Part shown: piece by piece, positions 44,499 through 56,290 of the stretch
Layout: each line of letters begins with the position of its first letter
Numbering within the stretch: position 1 is the first letter of the stretch
Source of the DNA: Paralithodes platypus
Taxonomy: Eukaryota; Arthropoda; Malacostraca; Decapoda; Lithodidae
Length of the DNA stretch: 64,000 nt
Direction: 5' to 3'
NCBI GenBank assembly: GCA_032716605.1
Contig: CM064481.1
Location: 20,640,811 to 20,704,810 of the forward strand
Notes under the pieces: model-generated
The model's input: the letters and a program-made list of their open reading frames with translations, nothing else
What the model was told of the DNA's origin: nothing
The model's database searches: none
Translations under genes and position numbers: made by a program

Positions 44499-44821
44499 CT
44501 TTGATAGGTAAGTTAATAGGTAAAACATGAAAATTAAAATAGATGCTATATATAGGTAGCCTGGAAAGTTCGTTATTTTCCTAGAGTGCCGTATATTCCG
44601 CTAAACAGCCGACCAAAAACGGGAAAAGTGGTTAGGGCAGTGAGAATTCTGTTTCATAAGATAATTATTGAAAGTGTTACTTAAAGTTACTTAAAGTTTA
44701 AACCATAACGAGTGTAAACGAGTGGCACCCCCCCCACCCCCCCCCACAAACCGCGTAACAAACACCTCCTTGTCCTCCACGCCCCCCCCTCTCTCTCTCT
44801 CTCTCCCCCATGTAAGGGCGG
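44499..44821. other. Spacer with C- and CT-rich tracts
   Basis: Contains poly-C and (CT)n at 44728-44815. It may include the 5' UTR of LINE C. No gene. Confidence 0.45.
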
Positions 44822-45052
44822 GTGGAAAAAAACAAAACAAAAACAAATTCTACCAGAGACACCTGTACGAGATGTAAGATGAATATACACGTTCATAAAG
44901 GCACCACATGTCGGATATGCAAGCACTGGATTTGCATAGGATTGATACCAATAAATGAGGTGTACAATACAAGAGGGGAGAACCTCCATTTCTGCGATAG
45001 TTGTTTCGATATCACATGGCAAGTCATACAGACTGTAGAAAGTACAGAAGTA
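44822..45052 (+). pseudogene. LINE C ORF1, C4HC3 (PHD-like) finger segment
   Basis: The frame encodes one cluster of eight ligands in the order C4HC3: CTRC, CRIC, HWIC and FCDSC. The spacing is C-x2-C-x11-C-x2-C-x1-H-x2-C, then a last C-x2-C. This order is that of PHD fingers, although the gap before the histidine is shorter than usual. PHD-like fingers are known in ORF1 of some LINEs, where they are thought to aid RNP or chromatin contacts. No ATG precedes the finger (first triplet GTG after a TAA), so the 5' end is missing or mutated. The frame is cut by the MITE at 45053 and resumes at 45369. Confidence 0.65.
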
Positions 45053-45366
45053 CAGTAGGGTCCCGCATAAAACGTGTTCACATAAAACGAGTCTCTATTA
45101 AAACGAGCGACCTAAAATATTAATATTTAATTTTCGATAAGAACGAATGTGATAACATAAAACGAGTCCGCCGCCAAAAACAAATGTAGGAGTTGTAAGA
45201 GGAATATACACACGAATAAAGGCGCCGAATATCGGATATTTAAGCCACAAACCATTGAATTTGCATAGGATTGACACCAAAAATGCCCGTGTTCAATACA
45301 AGAGGGAAGAATCGCATTTATGCATAGTTGTTTCGATATCACATCGTTTTATGTGAGACCCTACTG
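45053..45366. mobile_element. Tigger-type MITE containing a LINE ORF1 copy
   Basis: TA at 45051-45052 and 45367-45368. The ends are CAGTAGGGTCCCGCATAAAA and, read inward from the right, CAGTAGGGTCTCACATAAAA. The interior at about 45184-45346 is a diverged copy of the adjacent LINE C sequence at about 44865-45018, with shared blocks such as TTTGCATAGGATTGA and GTTGTTTCGATATCACAT. Removing the element with one TA restores the LINE C frame. Confidence 0.85.
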
Positions 45367-45368
45367 TA

Positions 45369-46311
45369 CAAGGTAGACCGAAATATAGCCAAGACATAGC
45401 TACTTTTCACAGAAAATGGGGAACTATTGGGGCCTCAGGGGCCATACCGGTACTAGTATCACAACCCACACACGCACATCTTCCCATGCAAAAGCCCACA
45501 TTGCCTCCTGCACATCAACACACATCGCCTGCCGAACAACAACCTTTCGCACCCTACAAATCCACAAACCCTGCCGCACATCTCCCCACACCTCCCCAGA
45601 CCAAGAAAACCCCCACATTAATCCCATCTATGGCCATTGACCACCCTACTGCTGTTGATCAAATACATTTGCAGGATGAACGTAGGATGCAACAAGCCCC
45701 CATATCAGGCTCCCCTTCCACATCGCCTCCCCCTCACCACTGCCACCTGCCCACCTACAACCGACCCGTAACTCCACCCCCCTGCAGGCCTCACCCACCC
45801 ATACACCAAGCCCACTACCACCCACAACCACACTTAGCTCACCACATAACCCCTCGCAGCCCCAGCCACACCTGGGATTGTCTACACCAGTGTGCAGATA
45901 TTATCTGGAAAGAAGGTGCTACTTTGGTCAAAAGGGCGAATATAATGGGAAGTCATGTAGATTTGCTCATCCCAAAATTTGCAACAACATAACCAGTCAT
46001 GGAAAATGTAGATTTGGTGAAACCTGCAAATACCACCACCCATCCCTTTGCAAGACATCACTTGAGAACAAGACCTGCTACAATATGAAATGCCCAGTTT
46101 TTCATATTTAAGGGACTTGGAGATATGCTAGACCTAACACGAATGGTAGCCCAAAAAACTCTCCAGCTATGCGAGGACGAGACAGAGGAAAAAGGCAAGG
46201 AGGGAAAGGGCAGACGAAGATGAAGAGACTGAGGGAGATGGAAGAGCACATAGAACACCTCGAGCATCTCCTGGCCTCCCAAGAGTGGCAAATACATCCC
46301 GAAGACTATTA
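45369..46311 (+). pseudogene. LINE C ORF1, Pro-rich region, three CCCH fingers, coiled coil
   Basis: From 45369 the frame is Pro/His/Thr-rich. It slips by one frame near 45750-45870 into the stretch 45878-46111. This holds three CCCH fingers: C-x7-C-x12-C-x3-H, C-x8-C-x5-C-x3-H (the canonical spacing) and C-x8-C-x4-C-x3-H. A TAA at 46109-46111 interrupts FHI, and the same frame then runs on through a basic region (MRGRDRGKRQGGKGQ) and a short coiled coil (REMEEHIEHLEHLL) to about 46311. Single CCCH fingers bind RNA in known proteins, so an RNA-binding ORF1 is a reasonable inference. One frameshift and one stop make it a pseudogene. Confidence 0.7.
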
Positions 46312-49294
46312 GGTACACATAGTACTCCAAACAATCCCTCCCCAATCTTGTTTGCAAATATCCAAGGCCTAAAAAATAGAACCACGAACAAAGTACCATT
46401 TATTAGGGGCCTGCTAGAAGAAGGAAACGCTATATTTGCGGCTCTCACAGAAACTCCCATTAAAGATCAGGAAGATAGTGAGGTATGGATTCCTGGTTAC
46501 AACCTACTGTACATAGGGCGGACAGAACGCATAGATCACATGGAGGTGTAGCCTTGTACATCCATGACTCACTGATATGTACTGAATTCCTAAATAACAG
46601 TAATGAAGTGGTGGAAATACTTGGAGTTAAAATAGAATCCCTAAATTTAGCAGTTATTGTTACATACAGGCCTCCAGACTCATCCCGAGAAGAATTCAAA
46701 ACCCAGCTCAACAAAATAAAATCAGAAGTGGAAACCCTGGGGAACCCAACACCAAATATTATATGGCTAGGAGACTTTAACCTACCAAACATTAAATGGA
46801 GACAACTAGAAAACCAGTTAGTGGCAAATAACACCGGAGAAGCAAATACTAATACGAGAGAGCTTTTTGAACTTTGCGATTTTTTTAGTCTTACCCAGCA
46901 TATTGCTGAACCCACACAGGAAAACAATATCTTAAGACCTGGTCTTCACTAACAACGACTCTCTAGTACACAGCATTAACATATCGGACACAACATACTC
47001 TGATCATAAATTAATTGAGATCAAAACAACCTTAGAAAGTGTACAGACAACCTCAGAATCGAGAACAAAAACCGGCCCCTTCAGTAAATTTAACTTCAAT
47101 AACAAAAACATTAGGTGGGAAGAGGTAAATCAAGAAATGGAGGAAATAGACTGGGAAGATTTAATGAATAACCTGACACCAGCAGAATGTCTAGTCTTAA
47201 TAACAGAAACCATGACCCAAATCTGTAGCCACCATATACCTGCAAGACAAACAAAACGAAGAAGCAAACAAGATCGGGAAAGGAGGAGGCTGTACAGAAG
47301 AAGAAAATTACTCACACAAAGACGCACACATCAAAATCTACAGGATAGGCAAAAGGCCGAAATAGATAGAGAAATTGTGGAAATTGAACAAAGGCTAAGA
47401 ATATCATATGAACTACAACATATGGAAGAGGAGAGGAAAGCTATTGCAGGTATAAAGGAAAATTCCAAATACTTCTTTTCATACGCCAAACAAAAGGCTA
47501 AAACAGCATCAAACATCGGCCCACTAAGCAAAGGGGACGGCTCTTTCACAGGGGACAAAAAGGAAATGAGCGAACTCTTACGCAGGCAGTATGAAATGGC
47601 ATTCAGTGAGCCTGATGAAACAATTTAAGTCATCAGAGACCAAAATATATTTTTCATGGAAACCTCCCCCACGGAAACCCCCCAGATGCTAGATATTGAT
47701 TTCGGTCCAAAAGACATAGAAGAGGCCATTTCCAACATGCCATCCCACTCGGCACCAGGCCCGGACTCATGGAACTCGATCCTAATGAAGAAATGTAAGG
47801 AAAACCTCTCAAAACCCCTGGCTATAATGTGGAGAAGGAGTCTAGACACTGGTGAAATACCAGATAGCTTGAAAAACGCAATAATTGCCCCACTGCATAA
47901 AGGAGGGAGTAAAGCACTACCAAAAAACTACCTCCCGGTAGCTCTAACCTCCCACATCATTAAAGTTTTCGAGCAAGTCCTGCGAAGCAAAATCTCAACA
48001 TTCATGGAGGCAAATGAACTACACAACACCGGTCAACATGGATTCAGAGCGGGAAGATCATGTCTCTCACAACTTTTGGAACACTATGACAAAATTCTTA
48101 AAGCGCTAGAAGAAAAGAAAAACGTGGATGTCATTTACACCGATTTTGCTAAGGCATTTGATAAATGTGACCATGGTATAATAGCCCACAAACTCAAAGC
48201 AAAAGGTATAATGGGGAAAATCGGAAGGTGGATATACAATTTCCTAGTAAACCGAAAACAATCAGTAGCAGTAAACCAAGTAACATCTGAGCCTTCGGAT
48301 GTCAAAAGCTCAGTGCCTCAAGGAACAGTGCTAGCGCCCCTTCTGTTCCTCATACTAATTTGCGACATAGATACCAACACTAGACACAGTACGGTGTCGT
48401 CTTTTGCTGATGACACAAAATTAAGCAAGATAGTAAACACAAGAGGACACGGGCCGACTGCAGGAAGACATGAATGTAGTGTTCCAGTGGACCAGGGAAA
48501 ACAACATGCAATTCAATGAGGAAAAATTCCAATTAATACGGTACGGAGATAATAATGGCGTTAAAGAAATTACAAATTACTTAACAGAATCTAACCACAT
48601 AATAGAACGGAAAGACAGTGTGAAAGACCTTGGGGTATTAATGTCTGAAAATATGGGTTTCAAAGTACATAACCAGGTCAAAGTTGCAGCTGCGAAACGT
48701 CTAACGGGTTGGATTCTACCTACATTTAAAACACGCGGTGAATTACCTATGATAACGCTCTTCAAATCTCTAGTGCTATCGCGGCTTGAATACTGTAGCA
48801 TATTAACATCCCCATACAAAGCAGGTGAAATAAATGACTTAGAGAGTGTACAAAGAAATTTCACTTCACATATTAGTTCGATAAAACATCTACACTATTG
48901 GGAGCGTTTAAGAGCACTGAATCTGTACTCGCTGGAACGTAGAAGAGAACGTTACCTAATAATATACATGTGGAAAATCGCAGAGGGTTTAGTACCAAAC
49001 CTACATACTCCGATAGTCATGAAATTCAGTGATAGGAGAGGCTGGGAATGCGAAATCCCCCGGATGAATAACAGGGGTGCTATGGGTTCTCTGCGAGAGG
49101 GCTGGTTATCACACAGAGGCCCACGTCTCTTCAACAAACCCCCACGGCGAGTAAGAGACATGAGGGACGTCTCGTTAGACAACTTCAAGAGAGCCCTCGA
49201 TGTCGAACTGCAAAAAGTGCCAGACGAGCCCATCCTCGCGAGGGAGCGAGCTGTCGCTTCAAACAGTCTACTACACCAAAATCACCACCCATAA
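46285..49294 (+). pseudogene. LINE C ORF2, endonuclease-RT
   Basis: ORF2 overlaps the end of ORF1. The endonuclease starts ILFANIQGLK with AALTETPI, then GGVALYIHDS, WLGDFNLPNIKW and SDHKLIE. The RT shows SAPGPDSWN, NYLPVALTSHIIKVFE, GQHGFRAGRSCLSQLL, YTDFAKAFDKCDHG, SSVPQGTVLAPLLF and SFADDTKL, followed by SRLEYCSILTSPY and a C-terminal domain to LLHQNHHP. Damage is light: frameshifts near 46540, 46935 and 48450, and a TAA at 47626-47628. Catalytic residues are otherwise intact. The motif style groups it with LINE F. The 3' end near 49350 has AAGTATCAAAAGTAAG-like short repeats. Confidence 0.85.
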
Positions 49295-49424
49295 CGAGGG
49301 GCGCCGCGCTCCTTGGTGCCGCTAGAAGAGTGGCGAACACATCAAAAGTATCAAAAGTAAGTAGCCCGGGTGTCTTGCTGAAAGGCATGTGCTTGAAAGC
49401 GTGCTATTAAAATTCGCGCGGCCA

Positions 49425-52219
49425 ATGTTTACATTGCAGGGGCGATCGCAGCGCCACCAAGCCTCAACTACAAACGTTATCAGTTCCTACGTGGCCACCA
49501 TAGCGAGTTATACAGAAAAAATTAATTTCGACGCGTCCGATTCGGTGCAACCTCCCGCGCGCCCCAGTGCTACCCCACTCGCAATACCGACGCCTGCAGC
49601 AACCGAGAAGCTAGCTCAACGAAAGAAAGTGAAGCGTTTCTTGAGTGATAGTGCAATACAGCGACAATTCTTTGATATTGAAGATAGCAGTGGCGAAGGC
49701 TTGGTGGACAAAGAACAATTTATCAGTGCAAGCGAAGATGAGGAATTTGTTGGCTTTGGAGACGATGATAATGTGGACTTATTTGAGGGGGGAGACAGTA
49801 GTGATGATCCTGATGATCCTGATGTGGAAGTGTTTCAGGAAGGTGCTATTGAATTTCCTAGTGTGCTAGAACCTAGGCCTACCCCCTCGCCATTTTTGGT
49901 AGGTCAGCCTAGGGCTAGGCCTAGGCCTAGCCATAGCCCTACCCCAGGACCTTCCCCTTTGCCTGCCCGTACGCCCTTGAAAGTGGGCAAATATTTTTAT
50001 AAACAGTCGCTGGTGAAAAGTGCAGCTAAAAAAGCACGCAGGGCAGCCGCAGAAAAGGCTAGGGAAGGTGAAGAGAGTGATAGTGACACCGACCCTGGTC
50101 TAGCAACCACCCGTATTCGTTTGTCCCGACGCCTTGACCCGGGATGCCGCGTGGGTCACCCACAGCCCTCGGCTTCATCTCTCCTTCAGGATGAGCAAAG
50201 GGCCTCTTCAAGTGGTATTATTAGTGTGCCACAGCCCTCAACACACCGCAGAGCATTATTTGATGCGGAGAAGCCCTCGGCTCGCCGCAAAAGGAGCCCA
50301 ACTCCCGAGGCCGAGGCTCCCATTGTTGAACCTCCCGCGCCCCACGCCGCCGACGCCCGGTTACTTCTTCACCAGAATTGTCTCCGGAAGAGGATGCTGA
50401 CGACCCCAACATTGCCCCAGATGACCTGACGTCGCCTGAGGAGGAAGAGGAAGAGGAGGAGGAGGAGGAGGAGGAGGAGGAAGAGGAAGTCCCGACAAGA
50501 TGAGGGAGAGGGCGAGGTCGTGGACGTGGTCAGTCTGCCGATGCCGCTGCCCCTGGGTGTGGGCGTGGGCGTGCAGGGCGTCCGCGTGGCCAAGGGCGTG
50601 TGCCAGGGCGTCCAGGGCGTGTGCCTGCTGCACCTGCACGTCCTCGAGCAACAGCATCATCATCCGACCTATTTGTGTGGACAGATGGGGCTGATTTTGT
50701 GCCAGATTGTCCTGCCTTTGACGAGGTACAGATGGGTTCCGGGGTGTCACCAACATTTCCCTGTGGCCCAGATGCTACCCCCAGTGAACTTTTCTGTGGC
50801 TTCTATGACAATGAAGTCATGGAATACCTCGTTGAGGAGACCAACAACCATCATGAGATCTGTGCCAACTTTCTTGGGAGGAAGACCAGTGCCAAGATGG
50901 TGGCATGGAGAGCTGTCACTTCGGCAGAACTATATGTGTTCTTGGCACTCACAATGCTGATGACACATATCAGGAAGCACACTCTGGCAGACTACTAGAT
51001 CACTGACGACATCATAACGACTCCAGCATTTGGCAAGTACATGTCCAGGGACAGGTACTTCGACATCCTCTCCTATCTCCACCTGACAAACAACATGGTA
51101 GTCCACCTTCCCGACACATTGTGGAAGATCAGGAAGCTGTATGACATGATACGTCATCAGTTCACCACCTACCTGATTCCTTTCCAGAAGATGTGCCTCG
51201 ACGAGTCTCTGGTCCTGTTCCGTGGTAGGTTGCACTTCCGACAGTATATCCCGTCCAAGAGACACCACTTCGGCATCAAGCTCTTCGTCCTCTGCGACTG
51301 TTTGACGGGGTATGTGCTGGACTTTGTGGTCTACAGCGGCAAGGGTGGAGAAATTGTGAGTGACCCCCTCATTGGTTTTGGTGGCGCTGTAGTGAAGAAG
51401 ATGATGGAGAGGCACTTCAATCAAAACCACATCCTCTACACAGATAATTACTACACGTCGCCTATCCTGACCAAGTACCTCCATGACCGCAAGACCAGAA
51501 CTGTCGGCACAGTCAAGGGCAAGAGGAAGGGCATGCCAGCCTACCCAACCAAGACGAAGAAGACGGACATCTTCCACAAAAAGAGTGGCCCCATCCTCTC
51601 CATCCACTGGCATGACCAGCGCAAGGTCAACCTCCTCAGCACATGCCACAAGACCGAGATGGTCGCCACAGGGAAGGTGGACCGAAAAACCAAGAACCCC
51701 ATCCGGAAACCAGCTGCTGTCCTTGACTACAACCTCAACATGCGCCTCGTTGACAAGTCCGACATGCAGATGGGCTTCATCGACTGCCTGCGATCATCTT
51801 GCAGGTGGTACAAGAAGTTTATCCTGCATACGGTAGATATGTCGGTCCTCAATGCCTACAACATCTACCGTCTGAGGACTCCAGGAGCCAAGAAGTACAA
51901 GTGCCTGCGGAAGTTCCACAAGCAGGTGCTACTTGAGCTCCTGGCTAAACATGGGGGTACACCAGGGAGGCCACTACAAGGACCAGGCCAGCTGGACAGA
52001 ACGGGGTGTGCTGATTTCTTCAGGAAGCACCAGCTCAACGCCCTTCCTTTCAAAGCACCAGGTAGTAAGAGCCGAATGCAGAAGAGGTGCCATGTGTGCA
52101 GCCACACAACTCGCAGACCCCGCAAACCCACAAAAACCACTTGGGAATGCCTCGAGTGTCAAGTTGGACTGTGTGCTGGCACCTGGTTCAACGACTTCCA
52201 CACTCTAACAAACTTTTGA
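49425..52219 (+). pseudogene. piggyBac-family transposase, inactivated (PB2)
   Basis: The likely start is ATG at 49425 in GCCAATGT. The N-terminal frame (to 50429) is acidic and Pro/Ser/Arg-rich, then passes into a poly-Glu stretch at 50435-50495. Frame changes occur between about 50400 and 50600. Frame 50600-50998 carries the pre-catalytic domain (WTDGADFVPDCPAFDEV) and ends at a TAG that replaces the Trp of DYWITND in PB1. From 51041 the DDD domain is intact: D at residues 54, 135 and 238 of that frame (CLDESL, LYTDNYYTS, LVDKSD), spaced 81 and 103 as in PB1. The C-terminal Cys-rich domain (CHVC, CLEC) ends at 52219. Similarity to PB1 is high in the core and low in the N terminus. Confidence 0.88.
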
Positions 52220-52235
52220 AGTGGAAATGACAACA

Positions 52236-52554
52236 GTGAAAGTGACACTCATATGTAGGCTAAGAATATATATATAAGTAAGTATAAGTGAAAAGGACAC
52301 ATATAAGTAATAATAAGTGCCTTCAATAACAATATGAACAAGTGAAAGTGACACTATCAATAAGCCTAGTTCAGTGAAAGTGACAGTATAATAATAATAA
52401 AACTGAGTATAAGTGAAAGAGACACACAAGTAATAATAAGTGCCTTCATAACAATATGAACAAGTGAAAGTGACACTATATATGTTATTAGTTTACCTAA
52501 CAATACCTAAAAGTGAAAATGACTATCAAATATCAAAGTCCAGTGAAAGTGACA
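52236..52554 (+). repeat. GTGAAAGTGACA repeats downstream of PB2
   Basis: Five exact copies of GTGAAAGTGACA start at 52236, 52342, 52374, 52464 and 52543. Near copies AGTGAAAAGGACAC and AGTGAAAGAGACAC lie between them. A unit of about 120 bp (TAATAAGTGCCTTCA, AACAATATGAACAAGTG) is duplicated. The motif is the reverse complement of the one beyond the 3' end of PB1. Confidence 0.9.
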
Positions 52555-53009
52555 CTATAATCATAATAATAATAATAAAACTAAGTAATAGAGACACAAA
52601 TAACTTCATGTAAATAACTTTATTGAGTGAAAATAACATAATAACTATAATAAATGACATAATAAACAATAAAACACTATCAAATCGATTCCCGGCATAA
52701 TTGCGGGTGGAGCGACGAGTGCAACTGGGCGTCGTAGCCGGGGCCGCGGTTGAGTGTTCAGACGCGCCGAGGTAAATATGGGCAAAAGTTACCTCCACTT
52801 CCATCACCATCACTCCGGAACCTGTTGAGCTAGAGAGCTCTACTCAACGCCATTCTACGCGGCAAGGTAAGGCGTCCATTTCTATATATGTTTGAGGGTT
52901 TTAGATAAAATATTAAGCGAGATTAGCCTTAGTTTACTTTTGTTGATTTTTGGCCAGTTCGCCCGGATACGAGGTACGGCCTTTGGAGAGACAGCCCGGG
53001 CCCCGAGGG
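52555..53009. other. PB2 3' non-coding end
   Basis: AT-rich and then GC-rich DNA between the repeat cluster and the right terminus. No gene recognised. Confidence 0.5.
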
Positions 53010-53013
53010 TTAA

Positions 53014-53509
53014 GCCTAGCGATTCAACCGTTCAACACTGTGAACTTGTGAAGCCAGGAGTTCTTATTCCGGACTGTGAAGGAAATATATAGATTATTGG
53101 CTAGCCTACATAACAATTTAAATTTTGGGTGCGGCTGTGCGGGCGTACCGCCACCCTTGTTTACACTGCGGAGCGGTAGTGGACGCTTGCCATCATGTTC
53201 CCGTCTATTTTGACTGCCTTTCGATACAATAATATGTTGAGGGGGCATTCACAATGCCATTGCCTAGCCTAGCCTATATGAAAAAAAATATATATAGCCT
53301 ACTAGGCCTACTACTATGGTAATACTAGGATAGGTTAGGTAAGGTTGTTAGGTTAGGCTAAGCCGCTAAAGTCTCTCTAAAACATTGTAAAATCCGGTTC
53401 ACATCTAGATTGATAGACTTGTCAGAGGGGGCGGATTGCCCTGCAGCAGTGCAGCCCATATAATCCATTTCCGCATTTTGCCACCTAGGCTATACAGTCT
53501 ATACCACAT
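53014..53509. other. Intergenic, nothing recognised
   Basis: TTAGG-like words at 53325-53370. No gene. Confidence 0.45.
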
Positions 53510-55847
53510 CACTAGTCAACCAACCCACCCGTGTACCAGATAATCCTAATCATAATTCCCACCTACTGGACTTATTTTTAACAACCAATTCAGAAAATTA
53601 TGATGTTACAGTGAGGTCCCCGCTTGGATCTTCTGATCACTGTCTGATACAGGCCACCTGTCTATCACCTACCACACCTTCCCACTCTGAACCTGTTTTG
53701 GTGACTAAATGGCATTACAATAGGGCAGACTGGGAGGGTCTTCAAGGTTTCTTTATTGATATTCCCTGGACCTCTTTCTTTTCTAATGATGCACACTCCA
53801 CCTTGAGCCACATACAAGATTTTGTAAAAATTGGAATGGAAACTTTTATTCCTCATCAAAAGTACAGTAAAAGATCTAATTCACCTAAATGGTTTGACCA
53901 TAATTGTGCTAGAGTAACTGAACAAAAAGCAATAGCCTACAATGCATACACAAGATCAAAAACACATGAAGCCTTTAATTACTTTAGAAACATCAGAAAT
54001 CATGCCAAAACTGTATTAAACCTAACTAAATCAAACTTTCTCCACAAGCAGGCAAATAAACTTCTAAATAATCCAAATGATAACAAAATATTTTGGTCTA
54101 CTCTTAACTCATTTAAATCCAACTTCACTACTGCTTCATCCATTCCACCATTAAAATCTCCGACTGGCAATCTTGTAAGTGACCCACGAGGTAAAGCTAA
54201 CCTTCTTGCGGATATTTTCTCCACCAACTCAACCTTAGATGAAATAAATCAAGATGTCCCTGTACTTAATTTTAATTCGCCTGAAATTCCCTCACTTAAG
54301 ATCCACACCAGACATGTCAAAACTATTTTGCAGAATCTCTCAGTAGATAAGGCTCCTGGTCCAGATGAAATTCCTCCAATAGTACTTAAGAATTGCTCCT
54401 TGGTGCTCGCTCCTGTATTGGCAAAATTTTTCCGTCTTTGTACTCATACCTCATGCTTCCCAGTGCCCTGGAAAGAAGCAAACATCCATCCAGTTCCTAA
54501 AAAAGGTGCCTCTTCAGATCCATCAAACTACAGACCAATAGCTATAACTTCCACTCTTGGTAAAGTCTTTGAAATTATATTAAATAATCACATAATTAAG
54601 CATCTTGAGAATAATAAATTAATCAGTGATAGGCAATATGGTTTTAGACGATGTCGATCAACTGCAGACATGCTTTGCCTTCTTACGCATCAAATCAACC
54701 AAGCTACAGACCAACATGGTGAAACACATACAATAGCACTGGATATATCAAAGGCATTTGATAGAGTCTGGCATCAATCCTTATTGTCGAAGATGTCACA
54801 CTACGGCCTTGCATCATTAGTTCCACTAATTTCTTCTTATCTTCATAACAGAAAAATACGTGTAATGGTAGATGGCCTTTATTCTCAATTTCACTCAATA
54901 AATGCTGGTGTTCCCCAGGGATCAGTTTTGGCCCCAATTCTGTTCCTCATTCATATCAATGATCTCATATCTACCACTCATAATCCAATACATTCCTACG
55001 CAGATGACTCAACACTCCACAGTTCCTTCACATTTACCAATTCTTTCACCCAACCCGATCTTATAAATTCAAAAATAAACACTGCAATTTCTCTGAACCA
55101 GGACCTTTCTAGAATTAATGGATGGGGACAAAAGAATCTAGTTTCCTTTAATGCACAGAAAACCAAGTACATTCAATTTTCTAACCGACAGAATCTCACT
55201 GACTCCCATATATTTTTTAATGATGTAAATATTCCCACTTCCCCTAGTATTGACATTCTCGGTGTAACATTAACTACTAACTTGAGCTGGACACATTATG
55301 TTAGAAGCATTGCTAAGAATGCCTCTAAAAAACTGGGACTCCTGTACAGAGTTCGAGAATTCTTCACTGACGAGCAGTTGGCCGTAATATATAAAAGTCA
55401 TGTGCGTTCTCAGATGGATTACTGTTCACCTCTGTGGGTGGAAGTGGAGTGGTTGCATTGAGGCAGTTGGACAAAATTCAAAATAAAGCTATTAGATTAA
55501 TCAATAACCCTGCAATCACACAGGACCTTCCTACATTATCCATACGAAGAAACGTTGCATCCCTTGCATTATTCTACAGATATTTTCACAGCAATTGTTC
55601 CGAGGAACTTGCTTCAATTGTGCCGCCTCTCCACATCTTTCCCCGTAGAACTAGGGCAGCTGAGAGCGCCCATGAATTTACACTTTCTCCTCCACAATGC
55701 AGAACTTCTGCTTATCAGAATTCATTTATCCCCAGAGCTACTACTCTTTGGAATTCACTTCCCTCGAATTGCTTTCCACAAACTTACAATCTACAAATGT
55801 TTAAATCCAGTTGTTACAAACATTTTATGAATGGAGGATGCCCTTAG
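53510..55847 (+). pseudogene. LINE D, 5'-truncated endonuclease-RT related to LINE A
   Basis: The frame opens inside the endonuclease (VNQPTRVPD, LLDLFLTTN, PLGSSDHCLI) and continues through the [56 protein letters not shown] and [11 protein letters not shown] small indel near 55440 shifts the frame (CSPLW then MGGSG), after which the C-terminal domain runs to 55847 with LWNSLPSNCFP. Motif wording and order follow LINE A, but it is clearly more diverged. It is 5'-truncated at about 53510. A poly-A run lies in the 3' UTR (55903-55920). Confidence 0.85.
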
Positions 55848-56290
55848 GCACATGGACCTTTTTCTTTTATCTGTGTTTTTCCTTCCTCCGTTCATTGTCT
55901 CTTAAAAAAAAAAAAAAAAAATCTTACCTCGTTGTACCTTCCTGAAACCCTGTTAAATACAAATTACAATAATAGGCCTAATTTTTTTAGCTCGTATAGG
56001 CTAGGTGCAATTATAGAAATTTACCGGCCTAGCTGCCTAGGTTAGGCTAGTTATCCAAAATACAAGACTAGGTTAGGAAAATAAAAATAATCCTCATAGG
56101 CTAGGCCTAGCCAGGCCTAGACATCTATAATCCATAGGTCTAGGCAGCACTAACTTCACTAAGCCTATTCCAAAACTTAAGAGTAGGCTTAGGCTAGGAC
56201 CTAGGTTATCCTAGTCTATAAAAGAAAAAAATACAGGAATGTTAGGTTAAATAGGCCTAGTGTGAGAAATAAATTGACTACACCGGTATC
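55848..56290. other. LINE D 3' UTR then intergenic
   Basis: The UTR of D ends around 55970. The rest is GGCCTAGG-rich DNA with no gene. Confidence 0.45.

Larger units (their letters stand above)
49363..53009 (+). mobile_element. Second piggyBac element (PB2), broken
   Basis: The right end at 53009 is followed by TTAA (53010-53013) and reads inward CCCTCGGGGCCCGGGCTGTC. The left side begins with GCCCGGGTGTC at about 49363 but lacks the expected TTAA-CCCTTCCA. The 3' end of LINE C directly abuts it, so LINE C probably landed in, or a deletion removed, the outer left terminus. Confidence 0.65.

Noticed and set aside
44822..45058. Host gene encoding a small PHD-like protein
   Set aside because: The frame continues into the LINE C ORF1 once the inserted MITE is skipped, so it is part of a retrotransposon.
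50361..50756. Pro/Leu-rich minus-strand frame with poly-Leu
   Set aside because: It is the complement of the poly-Glu and Arg-rich coding region of the PB2 transposase.
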